Shown: positions 24,491 through 32,528, counted from the first letter of the stretch. The stretch: 64,000 nucleotides of DNA from an uncultured Pseudomonadota bacterium (GCA_900320405.1 OOHM01000002.1:95211-159210), one strand, 5' to 3'. Program-made: numbers and translations. Notes: generated by a model not told the origin, from the sequence alone.

Positions 24491-25019
24491 TTATTAGTTC
24501 GAAAGCGTATACGAAAATATAGAAACACGAAATGAGCACTTATTCGATAAAATAAGTGCTTATTTATTTCTTGTCATCACAAATCAATTTTGCTAATAAT
24601 CCCAACCTGTTGAGATAATCAGATAGAGCTTTTTTATTTGTTAAAACATTTGGAGTTTCATCAAAGAAATAGATACATTCTACATCATCAGAACCTTTAT
24701 ACGACAATTGTTTTGCTTGCTTTTGAGTGAGTCTTATTTTTCTGACTGATGGGTGTGTGGTATAATCATCAATCCAATCTGTTGTTCCAAGTGGTTTATA
24801 ATCGCGATTTAAAACAATATAATTATGCTTGCCCAGATGTTTTATACAATAAGGAAAATGTGTGTAAATTAGTTCTTTTTTCATGCTTTTCTCCTAAACT
24901 GTTTTCTATGGGGTATATATAATGATTTTTTTAGTGATATCAAGATTACATTAATTATTTTTATTAAAAGTTCGAAAGTGTCCATGGGAATATAATTTTT
25001 CATAAATAAACTTTCGAAC
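24491..25019. repeat. GTTCGAAAG repeats around a small gene
   Basis: TTATTAGTTCGAAAGCGT (24491-24508) and TTATTAAAAGTTCGAAAGTG (24961-24980) are near-direct repeats on either side of the 106-residue gene at 24564-24884. The second also forms a perfect 10-bp inverted repeat with ACTTTCGAAC (25010-25019), 30-base spacer. They may be the ends of a second small cassette. The gap 24885-25042 has no gene. Confidence 0.45.
24564..24884 (-). CDS. Small hypothetical protein of the accessory island
   Basis: 106 residues, soluble, no signal peptide. It reads KHNYIVLNRDYKPLGTTDW, IRLTQKQAKQLSYKG, VECIYFFDETPNVL and a C-terminal helix DYLNRLGLLAKLI. A GGAGAAAAG RBS lies just upstream of the start. The make-up recalls small proteins found in prophages and integrative elements, but I cannot assign a family. 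AT-rich, flanked by GTTCGAAAG repeats. Confidence 0.6.
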   Translation of the reverse strand: MKKELIYTHFPYCIKHLGKHNYIVLNRDYKPLGTTDWIDDYTTHPSVRKIRLTQKQAKQLSYKGSDDVECIYFFDETPNVLTNKKALSDYLNRLGLLAKLICDDKK

Positions 25020-25042
25020 TCGCCAAAGTCTTATATTTTTAC

Positions 25043-25221
25043 TCTCTGGAATGCGCACGAGACCTTGATAAACAATAATCAACCGTAAACGCAAAAACTC
25101 TATTAAAAATATCCGTTTTTGCACGGTTGCTAATTGTTCATCTGCGTATTGGTGCTGCGCTAATGCTCGCACCCATCCGTGCGCGACCAAAAATTAAACC
25201 GGCAGAGCCGGTTGAATTTTT
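25043..25221 (+). ncRNA. Structured RNA candidate, copy 2
   Basis: About 179 nt. P1 GCGCACG 25053-25059 with CGTGCGC 25178-25184. P2 AACCGT 25081-25086 with ACGGTT 25123-25128, topped by GCAAAAAC 25091-25098 with GTTTTTGC 25115-25122. P3 GGTGC 25151-25155 with GCACC 25169-25173. Then terminator AACCGGC 25197-25203 with GCCGGTT 25207-25213 and T5. A TATATT at 25032-25037 would put the transcript start at the first base shared with copy 1. It is tail-to-tail with tRNA-Gln, which uses the same terminator from the other side. Not recognised as SRP RNA, tmRNA, RNase P RNA or 6S RNA. Confidence 0.65.
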
Positions 25222-25294
25222 GGTTGGGGCGCACGGATTCGAACCATGATAAAGAGAACCAAAATCTCTTGTCCTACCATTAGACGACACCCCA
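25221..25294 (-). tRNA. tRNA-Gln (TTG)
   Basis: 74-nt cloverleaf on the minus strand: acceptor TGGGGTG with CGCCCCA, anticodon loop reading TTG, T-loop GTTCGAATC, discriminator A and encoded CCA (complement at 25221-25223). A bidirectional terminator hairpin (25197-25213) follows directly. Confidence 0.95.
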
Positions 25295-25305
25295 AAAACA
25301 GTTGA

Positions 25306-25333
25306 ATTATATTCATTTTTCCGGCGTTTTCAA
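25306..25333 (-). promoter_or_regulatory. Promoter of tRNA-Gln
   Basis: Minus-strand TTGAAA (25328-25333) and TATAAT (25306-25311), 16-bp spacer, 11 bases ahead of the tRNA. Confidence 0.8.
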
Positions 25334-25409
25334 TAATAAAATATTTTTTTGCTTTTTGGACTTGAATTTATAATTATTAAAAATTATAATAATTTTCGCT
25401 TTTAATATA

Positions 25410-25426
25410 TTGGTATGTATAACCAA
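25410..25426. promoter_or_regulatory. Palindrome before marR, possible MarR operator
   Basis: TTGGT (25410-25414) and ACCAA (25422-25426) around ATGTATA, immediately ahead of the RBS AGGGGGT. MarR regulators often bind such a site in their own promoter. Operator function is inference. Confidence 0.4.
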
Positions 25427-25437
25427 AGGGGGTACAT

Positions 25438-25887
25438 ATGGTGCGCAAAGAGTTAGTTAGTTTATTGGAAAAGAATATTTTGCTGTTCGCAAAACTGTCC
25501 GAACGCATTAATCGTGATTTGGTAAATTTTGGGGAATATTCACGTCAACAGGCGCAATTTTTAATCCGTCTTTACCTGGGTGGGCGGGTGCGACTGAAAG
25601 ATTTGGCGGCACGCGAGTTTTTGCCTGCGCCGAATTTGTGTGCGGCATTCCGTAAAATGGAACGCGATGGGTTGGTTTTGCGCGCGGTGGATGAAGAAGA
25701 TCGCCGTAATACATGGTATTCGGTTACTGAACGTGGTGCGGCGGTGGCGACAAAGTTTATCGATATGTTTCACCAGGCAATTTCTACCATATTCAAGGAT
25801 ATTGATAAAAACGATGAAGAAGAACTGATCAAATCGTTTAGAACAATGAATGGTATTTTAATGAAGATGGAGTCGAAAAATGCGTAA
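25438..25887 (+). CDS. MarR-family transcriptional regulator
   Basis: 149 residues with the winged-helix core: FLIRLYLGGRVRLKDLAARE, then PAPNLCAAFRKMERDGLVLR (recognition helix) and DEEDRRNTWYSVTERG (wing with the family's DxRxxxxxLT-like motif). MarR proteins usually repress adjacent drug-efflux genes and release DNA on ligand binding. The 3' end overlaps the start of the TolC-like gene by 8 bases, so it leads the efflux operon and probably controls it together with itself. Confidence 0.9.
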   Translation: MVRKELVSLLEKNILLFAKLSERINRDLVNFGEYSRQQAQFLIRLYLGGRVRLKDLAAREFLPAPNLCAAFRKMERDGLVLRAVDEEDRRNTWYSVTERGAAVATKFIDMFHQAISTIFKDIDKNDEEELIKSFRTMNGILMKMESKNA

Positions 25888-27199
25888 GGGTATTATGGCA
25901 GTATTGGCGCTGTACGCCGGTTTTTCCTGTATAGGCGCGAATGCAATGGATTTATCTTTGAACGATGCGGTTCAGAAAATTGTTGCCGAATCACACGATT
26001 TGAAAAAGGCGGACGCCAATCTAAAAAAAGCCCAGGCGTCGTTGGATGTCGCTAATTCCAATCGTTGGTTTAATATCGAAGGGTCCGCGACATATATGAA
26101 CCTGATTAATGTTGAAAAACCGTTGGATTCATACAATGTGAAATTGCCACCAGAAATTGGTGGTTTGATTCCGCAATTGGCCGGAATGGGCAGTATAGAG
26201 ATTCCAGATAATATCTTTATGGCGGGGGTCACAATTACACAACCGATTTATACTTTTGGAAAAATTGGTAATGCGGTTGACAGTGTTCGCAGTGCAATTA
26301 AAATGGGTGAATACAGCAAAGAAATGGTTTCGCGTGAGGTTAAATATGCCGCCGCAGATATGTATTGGACCGCAAAAATGACCGATGAAATTGTCAAAAT
26401 TGCACGGAAAGATTTGAATAATGCGCGTGACGCGAAACGGAATATAGCCGTTGCGGGCAGGGCAAATCGCGGAAATTTGGTTAAAATAGAATCTGATATT
26501 GCGACCAAAGAAATAAATTTGTCCGATGCAGAATTTAATCGTGATACGGCGCATCGTATGTTGAAAATATTGGCCGGAATCGATGTGGACGAAGAATTAA
26601 ACCTGACCGATGAATTTCCAAATGAATTTCCGGAAATGAAAATGAAAAAATTGACCAGTACCCCCGAATGGCAGGTTTTAGATCAACAGGTCAAGATGTA
26701 TGAATCCAAGGCATCGTCACAACGCGCAAACGGGTATCCAACCCTGGCGGCGGTGGGTTCGTACAATTATACGACGATGGACAGAAGTTTTAAGCATATG
26801 TTTAATGAAAACGGTTCGCAATCGGCGTATTGGGGATTGGCGTTGAAGGTGCCGATTTTCAGTGGTGGCGTAAATCGTGCCAATGCCACGGTTGATGCCA
26901 TGAATGCCGAGGCCGCACGCCAAGATTTAGATAAATCTAAAAAAATTACTGCGGAAAAATACAGAAATGCGATAACGCAGTATAACCATTTGCGCGATAA
27001 CCTGGCGGGGTTAGAAAATGCGCGTGATTTGGCGGCCAAAGCGTACAGTTTTTCGCGTGATCGTTTTGCCGCCGGTCAAACATCGGCCATAGAATTGGCA
27101 GATGTTTCTGCGGGACTGTATCAATTAGATATGGCATTATTAAACGCAAAATATAAAATTTTGATGTCCGCGGAATCGGTGAAAAAGTTAGGGGAATAG
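25880..27199 (+). CDS. TolC-like outer-membrane efflux protein
   Basis: 439 residues: signal peptide (GFSCIGANA, cut before MDL) and two outer-membrane-efflux (OEP) repeats of long helices and short strands. Typical are LSLNDAVQKIVAESHDLKKA, FNIEGSATYMNLINV, and in the second repeat YWGLALKVPIFSGGVNRA and AAKAYSFSRDRFAAGQTSAIELADV. It would form the trimeric channel-tunnel of the pump encoded by the next two genes. Second gene of a four-gene operon. Confidence 0.93.
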   Translation: MRKGIMAVLALYAGFSCIGANAMDLSLNDAVQKIVAESHDLKKADANLKKAQASLDVANSNRWFNIEGSATYMNLINVEKPLDSYNVKLPPEIGGLIPQLAGMGSIEIPDNIFMAGVTITQPIYTFGKIGNAVDSVRSAIKMGEYSKEMVSREVKYAAADMYWTAKMTDEIVKIARKDLNNARDAKRNIAVAGRANRGNLVKIESDIATKEINLSDAEFNRDTAHRMLKILAGIDVDEELNLTDEFPNEFPEMKMKKLTSTPEWQVLDQQVKMYESKASSQRANGYPTLAAVGSYNYTTMDRSFKHMFNENGSQSAYWGLALKVPIFSGGVNRANATVDAMNAEAARQDLDKSKKITAEKYRNAITQYNHLRDNLAGLENARDLAAKAYSFSRDRFAAGQTSAIELADVSAGLYQLDMALLNAKYKILMSAESVKKLGE

Positions 27200-27200
27200 A

Positions 27201-27797
27201 ATGAAACTTTTTGGACGAGATTTTAATGATAAAAAATTAAACAAAAATATCTATACGGCGGTTTTGGTCGTATTGATTGGATGGTTTGTATATCGTTTTG
27301 TTATGGTTGCGATTGAATCGCGTATGGTTGTTTTTAACCCGGTGCGTGATGCGAACAAAAATGGCACATTGGTTGAAACAATTGTTGTGAACAATAAAAA
27401 CGGGGTAATAAATTTCCCGATTGCGATAAAGAATAATCGTGCATATGTATCTGGGCGTGCACGCGCAAAACTGCGCGCGGGACAAAAAATTGCCGATGGT
27501 GGAACAATTACATCTGTGTCAGATTCTTTGGATTATGATTCGGGAATGTATGTGGTGAAAACGCGCGGTGCGAACGATGGGGTGAATAATGTGGAAATTC
27601 CGTGCAACGGATATTTTATCCCGGTTTATGCAGTGCGCGAAGGCGTGGTTATGGTTGAAAAATCGGGTGTTGCGGAACCTGTCGTGGTCAATGTTGTTGC
27701 CCAAGATTCGGAATTCGCGTGTGTTTCGGGTGGAATAGGTGATGGCGATGTTGTCATCCTGTCCAAGGTTTCAAATAATCAGAAGGTTAGTAAATAA
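27201..27797 (+). CDS. Short periplasmic adaptor-like protein of the RND operon
   Basis: 198 residues: a cytoplasmic tail, one transmembrane anchor (about residues 16-36, IYTAVLVVLIGWFVYRFVMV) and a beta-rich periplasmic part of about 160 residues. Its place between the TolC-like and RND genes is that of a membrane-fusion protein, and the C-terminal IPVYAVREGVVMVEKSGVAE resembles the last beta domain of such adaptors. However, standard adaptors have 350-400 residues with a lipoyl and an alpha-hairpin domain, which I do not see. Either a minimal adaptor or a different accessory subunit. It starts one base after the upstream stop. Confidence 0.65.
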   Translation: MKLFGRDFNDKKLNKNIYTAVLVVLIGWFVYRFVMVAIESRMVVFNPVRDANKNGTLVETIVVNNKNGVINFPIAIKNNRAYVSGRARAKLRAGQKIADGGTITSVSDSLDYDSGMYVVKTRGANDGVNNVEIPCNGYFIPVYAVREGVVMVEKSGVAEPVVVNVVAQDSEFACVSGGIGDGDVVILSKVSNNQKVSK

Positions 27798-27816
27798 ATT
27801 TTTTGGGGGATTTGTT

Positions 27817-30800
27817 ATGTTAAAGTTCTTTGTCAAGCGGCCGGTTACGACGGTAATGTTTGTTTTGTTGTGGGTGGTGTTGGGGATTGTTTCATTCCCC
27901 AAGATGAATATTGAACGTACACCGGCGTTGGATTTCCCAATGGTGACCGCAACATTTATATACCCCGGGGCCGCCCCCGCCGAAATAGAATCCCAGGTTA
28001 TTAAAAAGGCCGAAGACGCGATGTCCCAGGTGCCAGAACTTAAAAAACTTACATCCCAGGCATTCGAAAATGGCGGATATGTTATGGCAGAATTTAATTT
28101 GGGTGTGAATGTCAATGACAAGGCCAGTGAAGTTAAATCTAAAATTGATGCATTGGCGTCGGAATTTCCGTCTGATTTGAAACAACCGGTCATAGAAAAG
28201 TTAAACCCATTACAAACATCTGTCGTCGATATCGCTTTATCGGGTGCGTCTTTACGCGATTTGAAAGAATACGCCGATGAAATATTGGCGAACAAGATTA
28301 CCGGTGTTAAGGGTGTTGCCAGTGTATCCGTGTTCGGTGGTGAAAACCGTGCGATTCGTGTTGCGTTGAATCCGGAATCTATGGCGGCGCACGGTATCAC
28401 AATTATGGATGTTGTATCCGCTTTCGGGGCCAGCAACCTGAATGTCCCAGGGGGCAAGATAGAGGCGGGCGCCGATTCGTCCAGTGTGCGTTTTATTGGT
28501 GAATTTGAATCGGTTGATGCAATTAAAAATTTACATATAACAACCGCCGAAGGACAAAAATTCACTGTTGCAGATGTTGCAACGGTGACGGATTCCGCGC
28601 GTGAAGTTGAAAACGGTGCGCGGTTCAATGGGGAAAGTGTGGTTATTGCATCTGTGGTCAAGGCAACCGATGGAAACGCAATTAAAATTTCGCGTGCATT
28701 GAATAAAGAATTGCCAAAGTTAACCGCAGATTTGAATTCGCGATTCCCGGATGCAAAAATGGAAATAATTTCTGATTCTTCCATTGTGGTTTCAAATGAA
28801 ACATCGGGAACGATTCGCGGAATTGTTTTAGGTGTTGTGCTTACCATTATTGTTTTATTGGCCTTTACTGGAAATTGGCGTTCAACCATTATCGCAGGTG
28901 TTGTGATACCGGCGTCTTTGATTGCGGGTTTGTTTTTTGTTGATGCCAGTGGTTTTACAATAAATGCGCTGACTCTGTTGGCATATTCTTCGGCGTTGGG
29001 TACATTGGTGTCGAATGCCATTATTCTTATTGAATCGGCGTTGCAAGAAATGCGCAAAGGTAAAAATGCGGAAAACGCCGCATTGGATGGGACAAAAAAT
29101 GTTGCGGTTTCCGTGTTTGCGGGTGTTGGAACAAATGTTGTGGTATTTTTGCCTTTGGCGTTTATGGGTGGAATTGCCGGTAAGTTTATGTCGCAATTTG
29201 GTATGACGGTTGTGTATTTGACTGTATTATCGCTTATATTCTCGTTCACATTGGCGCCAATGATGATTGCGCAAATATTGCGTTTGCCACGGGTGGCGCG
29301 TGTGGCCAAGACAGAAAAAAAGAAATCTACAATGGAAAAATGGTTCGCATATCAATATAAACATTCGGGTCGGGTTATTTTGATGGCGGTTGGTGTGTTG
29401 ATTGCATCTGCGTTTTTGATGCGGTTTACCGGAAATGAATTCAGTCCATCAACAGATGCGAACGAGATAAATATTACTGCGCGTGCGCCAATGGGTGCAA
29501 CATATGAAAAATCCGAATTTATCGCGGGCGAAATCGAAAAGAAATTGGCCGAATTCAAAGAGGTCAAATCTACATCGGTTAAAATCGGTGAACGCGGTCT
29601 GCAAAATATTGCGGTCAAGATAAAGTTGGTAGATAAATCAAAACGCCGGGGTTCAGATAAAGAAATTGCGCGTCGTATGCTGCCAGAATTAAATAAAATT
29701 CCCGATGCCGAAATTCAAATTCGTGCCGGCGAAGGCGTATCATCTGCGATTTCATCTGATATCGTTTTGAATATATTTGGTGAAGATGACACCAAACGCC
29801 AAGAATACGCGTTGCGTGCATTGAACGCAATAAATACTATACCCGAAGTGCAAACGGCGGTTTTGGCGCAGCAAACGCCGGGTGATGAAATTAAATTTAT
29901 TCCTGATGTCGATAAAATGGATTTTTGGGGAATCAAGAATTCTTATGCCGGTGGTGCATTGCGTACGGCACTGTATGGAAACGATACATATAAATATAAA
30001 GAAAATGGTCAAGAATACCCAATAGTTTTGGAATTTGCGCGGCCGTTCAAAGATGTGTCTTTGTTTGATAATGTTTTGTTAAATTCCCAGAAAGGTATGG
30101 TTGCGTTGTCAGAATTGGGCAGTATAAGACGTGAAACCGCAACGCCCGATATTCGCCGTTTGGACAAAAACCGGGTGACAGAAATAGACATAAATATCGG
30201 TAAGTCGACCAGTGGCCCCGTCCAGGCAAAAATCGTCAAAGAATTAAATAAAATCGATTGGGATATGGGTTACAGTTACGAATTTGGTGGTATGGCGGAA
30301 ATTCAAAGCGAAACCACGGGTGAAATAGGTCAGGCATTTTTGTTGGCGACCGTTTTAACATTTATGTTGTTGGCGGCAATTTTGAATTCACTTATTCATC
30401 CGTTTACGATTGCCACATCTATTATATCCAGTTTTGCCGGCGTGTTTATATTACTGTTCTTGTCGGGGGCATCAACCAATGTTGGCGCAATGTTGGCATT
30501 TGTTATGTTGGTTGGGTTGGTGGTGAATAATAATATTTTGGTGTTGGAACCAACAATCAATCGCGTGAATCACGGTCAAAACCTGAAGGTCGCATTGTGG
30601 ACCGAACTAAACGCGAAAAAGAATATGGTGTTAATGACATCTATTGCGGTTATGGCCGGTATGTTGCCGCAATTGTGGAGTGCCGACGGTATGAAGCGTG
30701 CAATGGCGGCGGTTATGATTGGGGGAATGTTGGCATCATTGATATGGACATTTACATTGACGCCGGCGTTGTTCTTTGCGATGGAAAGATTGCGCAGAAA

Positions 30801-30819
30801 ATTAAAAAGAAACAAATAA
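27817..30819 (+). CDS. RND-family efflux transporter, AcrB/HAE1-type
   Basis: About 1000 residues, the size of an AcrB-like inner-membrane pump. N-terminal KFFVKRPVTTVMFVLLW helix with the family's FPKMNIERTPALDFPMV, two large periplasmic loops, and twelve predicted helices in two halves (for example TIRGIVLGVVLTIIVLLAFT and the second-half AFLLATVLTFMLLAAILN). I start at ATG 27817 after the GGGGGA RBS; the open frame upstream overlaps the previous gene. It uses proton-motive force to expel compounds through the TolC-like partner. Drug range cannot be read from sequence. Confidence 0.95.
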   Translation: MLKFFVKRPVTTVMFVLLWVVLGIVSFPKMNIERTPALDFPMVTATFIYPGAAPAEIESQVIKKAEDAMSQVPELKKLTSQAFENGGYVMAEFNLGVNVNDKASEVKSKIDALASEFPSDLKQPVIEKLNPLQTSVVDIALSGASLRDLKEYADEILANKITGVKGVASVSVFGGENRAIRVALNPESMAAHGITIMDVVSAFGASNLNVPGGKIEAGADSSSVRFIGEFESVDAIKNLHITTAEGQKFTVADVATVTDSAREVENGARFNGESVVIASVVKATDGNAIKISRALNKELPKLTADLNSRFPDAKMEIISDSSIVVSNETSGTIRGIVLGVVLTIIVLLAFTGNWRSTIIAGVVIPASLIAGLFFVDASGFTINALTLLAYSSALGTLVSNAIILIESALQEMRKGKNAENAALDGTKNVAVSVFAGVGTNVVVFLPLAFMGGIAGKFMSQFGMTVVYLTVLSLIFSFTLAPMMIAQILRLPRVARVAKTEKKKSTMEKWFAYQYKHSGRVILMAVGVLIASAFLMRFTGNEFSPSTDANEINITARAPMGATYEKSEFIAGEIEKKLAEFKEVKSTSVKIGERGLQNIAVKIKLVDKSKRRGSDKEIARRMLPELNKIPDAEIQIRAGEGVSSAISSDIVLNIFGEDDTKRQEYALRALNAINTIPEVQTAVLAQQTPGDEIKFIPDVDKMDFWGIKNSYAGGALRTALYGNDTYKYKENGQEYPIVLEFARPFKDVSLFDNVLLNSQKGMVALSELGSIRRETATPDIRRLDKNRVTEIDINIGKSTSGPVQAKIVKELNKIDWDMGYSYEFGGMAEIQSETTGEIGQAFLLATVLTFMLLAAILNSLIHPFTIATSIISSFAGVFILLFLSGASTNVGAMLAFVMLVGLVVNNNILVLEPTINRVNHGQNLKVALWTELNAKKNMVLMTSIAVMAGMLPQLWSADGMKRAMAAVMIGGMLASLIWTFTLTPALFFAMERLRRKLKRNK

Positions 30820-30823
30820 AATT

Positions 30824-30846
30824 CGGGGCAGATTGCCCCGTTTTTG
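30824..30846 (+). terminator. Terminator of the efflux operon
   Basis: Stem CGGGGCA (30824-30830) with TGCCCCG (30834-30840), then five T. Confidence 0.88.
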
Positions 30847-30898
30847 TTTGATATATTTTTTTGCGCGATTATAATTCTAGAAAATTAAAAGGATTAAA

Positions 30899-31495
30899 AT
30901 GTTAAAGCGCACAGATGTTGTTTTGTTTGATTTTGATGGAACATTGTCTTGGCCCGATTCGAATATGGCCTTTGGACGCTATTGTTTTCGGCATTCGATT
31001 CGGCCGTGGTTATTTTTACCATTGATTGGTGTGTCTGCACTTGTGCGTATGTTTAATCCATCTGGGGTATGGTGGCGGCAAAATACACGTCGGTTTATTA
31101 CATCCGATATGGTGCGCCGTTTTGTGCCCGGTTTTGTTAAACAACATAAACGCAACCGATTCGGTTGGGCGGCGGAACGTGTTGCGGCGGAACGCGCGGC
31201 GGGTAATAAAGTTCTGTTGATTTCTGCATCCCCGGATTATTTGATTCCTAAATTGGTGGGTGATATAAAATTTGATGCGGTTGTTTGTTCAAAAATGTGT
31301 AAAGACAAACCGTGGCGGTATAAATTTTTATGTTGGGGTGATAATAAAGTTTATGCGATGGATGAATGGGCGCGTGAACATAAGTTTATACCAAATGTTG
31401 TTCGCGCATATTCAGATAGCAAATCTGATATGCCAATGATGGAAATCGCCGCCCAACAGATATGGATAAACCCAAAAACCGGAATGCCGGTTTAG
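30899..31495 (+). CDS. HAD-superfamily phosphatase, SerB/PSPase-like (HAD-IB)
   Basis: 198 residues with the HAD motifs: motif I DFDGTLSWPDS (nucleophile Asp), an all-helical cap with aromatic residues (RPWLFLPLIGVSALVRMF), motif II ISASPDY, motif III Lys around KDKPWRYK, and motif IV YSDSKSDMPMM. It fits the HAD-IB group with phosphoserine- or phosphocholine-type substrates. It has its own promoter region (30848-30898) and a strong terminator. Substrate unknown. Confidence 0.85.
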   Translation: MLKRTDVVLFDFDGTLSWPDSNMAFGRYCFRHSIRPWLFLPLIGVSALVRMFNPSGVWWRQNTRRFITSDMVRRFVPGFVKQHKRNRFGWAAERVAAERAAGNKVLLISASPDYLIPKLVGDIKFDAVVCSKMCKDKPWRYKFLCWGDNKVYAMDEWAREHKFIPNVVRAYSDSKSDMPMMEIAAQQIWINPKTGMPV

Positions 31496-31511
31496 CGTAT
31501 CGTTCTTGGTA

Positions 31512-31537
31512 AAAACGGATGCGATTGCATCCGTTTT
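31512..31537. terminator. Terminator after the HAD gene
   Basis: 11-bp perfect stem AAAACGGATGC (31512-31522) with GCATCCGTTTT (31527-31537), loop GATT. Confidence 0.8.
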
Positions 31538-31542
31538 AGATT

Positions 31543-31570
31543 TTGAAAAAGTATAAAGTTGTGATATAAT
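31543..31570 (+). promoter_or_regulatory. Strong promoter for the 31.6-kb RNA
   Basis: TTGAAA (31543-31548) and TATAAT (31565-31570), 16-bp spacer. The expected start (about 31577) coincides with the first base of a 5' hairpin. Confidence 0.75.
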
Positions 31571-31576
31571 ACTCCT

Positions 31577-31760
31577 GATGTGGTGGGTTACCACATTGAG
31601 GCGTCATAACCTCTAATTTTTCGGTGTCCGTGGGGACATAAAACTCCTCCAACCAAAGTGCGGTTGGAGGGCGGCGAATATATTGAATAAGCCCGCTATT
31701 TTCCGAAAAATTATAGTTATGAACCTCCAACCACTTGAAATATGTTTAAGTGGTTTTTTC
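31577..31760 (+). ncRNA. Multi-branched RNA with intrinsic terminator (leader or free sRNA)
   Basis: About 184 nt between a promoter and a terminator. 5' hairpin ATGTGGT 31578-31584 with ACCACAT 31590-31596. A long-range helix TCATAAC 31604-31610 plus TAATTTTTCGG 31614-31624 pairs with CCGAAAAATTA 31703-31713 plus GTTATGA 31716-31722. It encloses TGTCC/GGACA (31625-31638), CCTCCAACC 31646-31654 with GGTTGGAGG 31662-31670, and GGGC/GCCC. The terminator is AACCACTT 31729-31736 with AAGTGGTT 31748-31755 and T6. A second CCTCCAACC (31724-31732) overlaps the terminator and could pair with 31662-31670 to block termination. The secreted-protein genes follow 13 bases later. It matches no riboswitch class that I recognise. 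Confidence 0.65.
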
Positions 31761-31772
31761 GTTGGGGATAAA

Positions 31773-32087
31773 ATGAAACGCGTTTATATAATTTTATTGG
31801 TGTTTTCTGTGCCGTTCGCGCATGCGGACGATGCGGTAATTGATATGTCGCGTCAAATGCAAATTGCATCACTTAAACGCGAAATCAGCGAATTAGAAAT
31901 AAAGTTATCCGAGTGCAGTCGCAAGAATAAAAATTGGAAAACCGCGACATGGATTGGTGCGGCTGGCACAGTTGCAACCGGTACGGCGGCAATAGTTCAA
32001 GGTGTAAAGTTAAACAAATTAAAGAAAGAAAACGAATCGGCGGGCAAAACCGAAACCCAGGCGGACAAGAAAGATGATAAGAAATAA
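31773..32087 (+). CDS. Secreted coiled-coil protein with glycine-rich hydrophobic segment (paralogue 1)
   Basis: 104 residues from ATG 31773 (RBS GGGGAT): a signal peptide (VFSVPFAHA, cut before DDA), a coiled-coil stretch (LKREISELEIKLSECSRKN) with one Cys, then a Gly/Ala/Thr-rich hydrophobic segment (TATWIGAAGTVATGTAAIVQ) and a charged tail. The same order occurs in the next gene, so they are tandem paralogues. An upstream TTG in the same frame lies in the RNA structure and is not used as the start here. Envelope location is inferred; function unknown. Confidence 0.68.
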   Translation: MKRVYIILLVFSVPFAHADDAVIDMSRQMQIASLKREISELEIKLSECSRKNKNWKTATWIGAAGTVATGTAAIVQGVKLNKLKKENESAGKTETQADKKDDKK

Positions 32088-32493
32088 ACTTATAATCTTT
32101 GTCGGTTTAATTTGTATTTGTCCCGCACATGCGGATACGGTTGATTATATAGATATGCAATTGGATGCGCAAATTTCAGAATTGACCAATCGGCGCGATA
32201 AATTAAAGTTAGATTTAGAAGCCTGTGAAAAGAACACGCGTGGATACAAAATTGCAGGAATATCAACACTGGCTGCGACGGGCATTGGTGTTGTTGGAAA
32301 CATAAAATTGGCGCAAGAAATCGAGAAACAAAAATTGCTAAAAGGTAAAGGTGGTGGCACCGGCGCCATCGGTGGCGGCGCAGGTGGTCCCAAGGCGGAT
32401 ACCAGAACCGAAGAACAAAAGGCCAGTGCGGAATGTCAAATGTTTTGCGCGGATATGCCAGAAGATGCTCGTGAGTTGGGTTGCGAATGCTAA
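32074..32493 (+). CDS. Secreted coiled-coil protein (paralogue 2) with C-terminal Cys cluster
   Basis: 139 residues overlapping the previous gene by 14 bases. Signal peptide (LICICPAHA, cut before DTV), coiled coil (SELTNRRDKLKLDLEACEKN), hydrophobic Gly/Ala segment (AGISTLAATGIGVVGN), a Gly-rich linker (GKGGGTGAIGGGAGGPK) and a C-terminal cluster SAECQMFCADMPEDARELGC with a final EC. The first 90 residues parallel the upstream protein, indicating gene duplication. Not recognised. Confidence 0.68.
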   Translation: MIRNKLIIFVGLICICPAHADTVDYIDMQLDAQISELTNRRDKLKLDLEACEKNTRGYKIAGISTLAATGIGVVGNIKLAQEIEKQKLLKGKGGGTGAIGGGAGGPKADTRTEEQKASAECQMFCADMPEDARELGCEC

Positions 32494-32528
32494 TAAAAAT
32501 AAAACAACAAAAACCAAAAGGAGAAAAA

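Noticed and set aside
22339..24884. Toxin-antitoxin pair or defence system in the accessory island
   Set aside because: The small genes lack recognisable toxin, nuclease or antitoxin pairing; the HTH gene is next to a LysR regulator, not a toxin.
24951..25190. Minus-strand open frame in the second repeat copy
   Set aside because: Same reason as for 23463-23681; it also runs into unrelated sequence at its C-terminus.
25043..25221. 6S RNA, SRP RNA or tmRNA identity for the repeated RNA
   Set aside because: The 5' UCUCUGGAAUG recalls 6S RNA, but there is no matching 3' closing strand and no long rod with a central bubble; SRP and tmRNA hallmarks are absent.
27771..29309. Long minus-strand open frame inside the RND gene
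   Set aside because: It is a shadow of the RND coding sequence, with no family similarity and no ribosome-binding site.
31683..31772. Longer start (TTG 31683) for the first coiled-coil protein
   Set aside because: It would translate through the terminator hairpin and displace the signal peptide; ATG 31773 has an RBS and opens the signal peptide.
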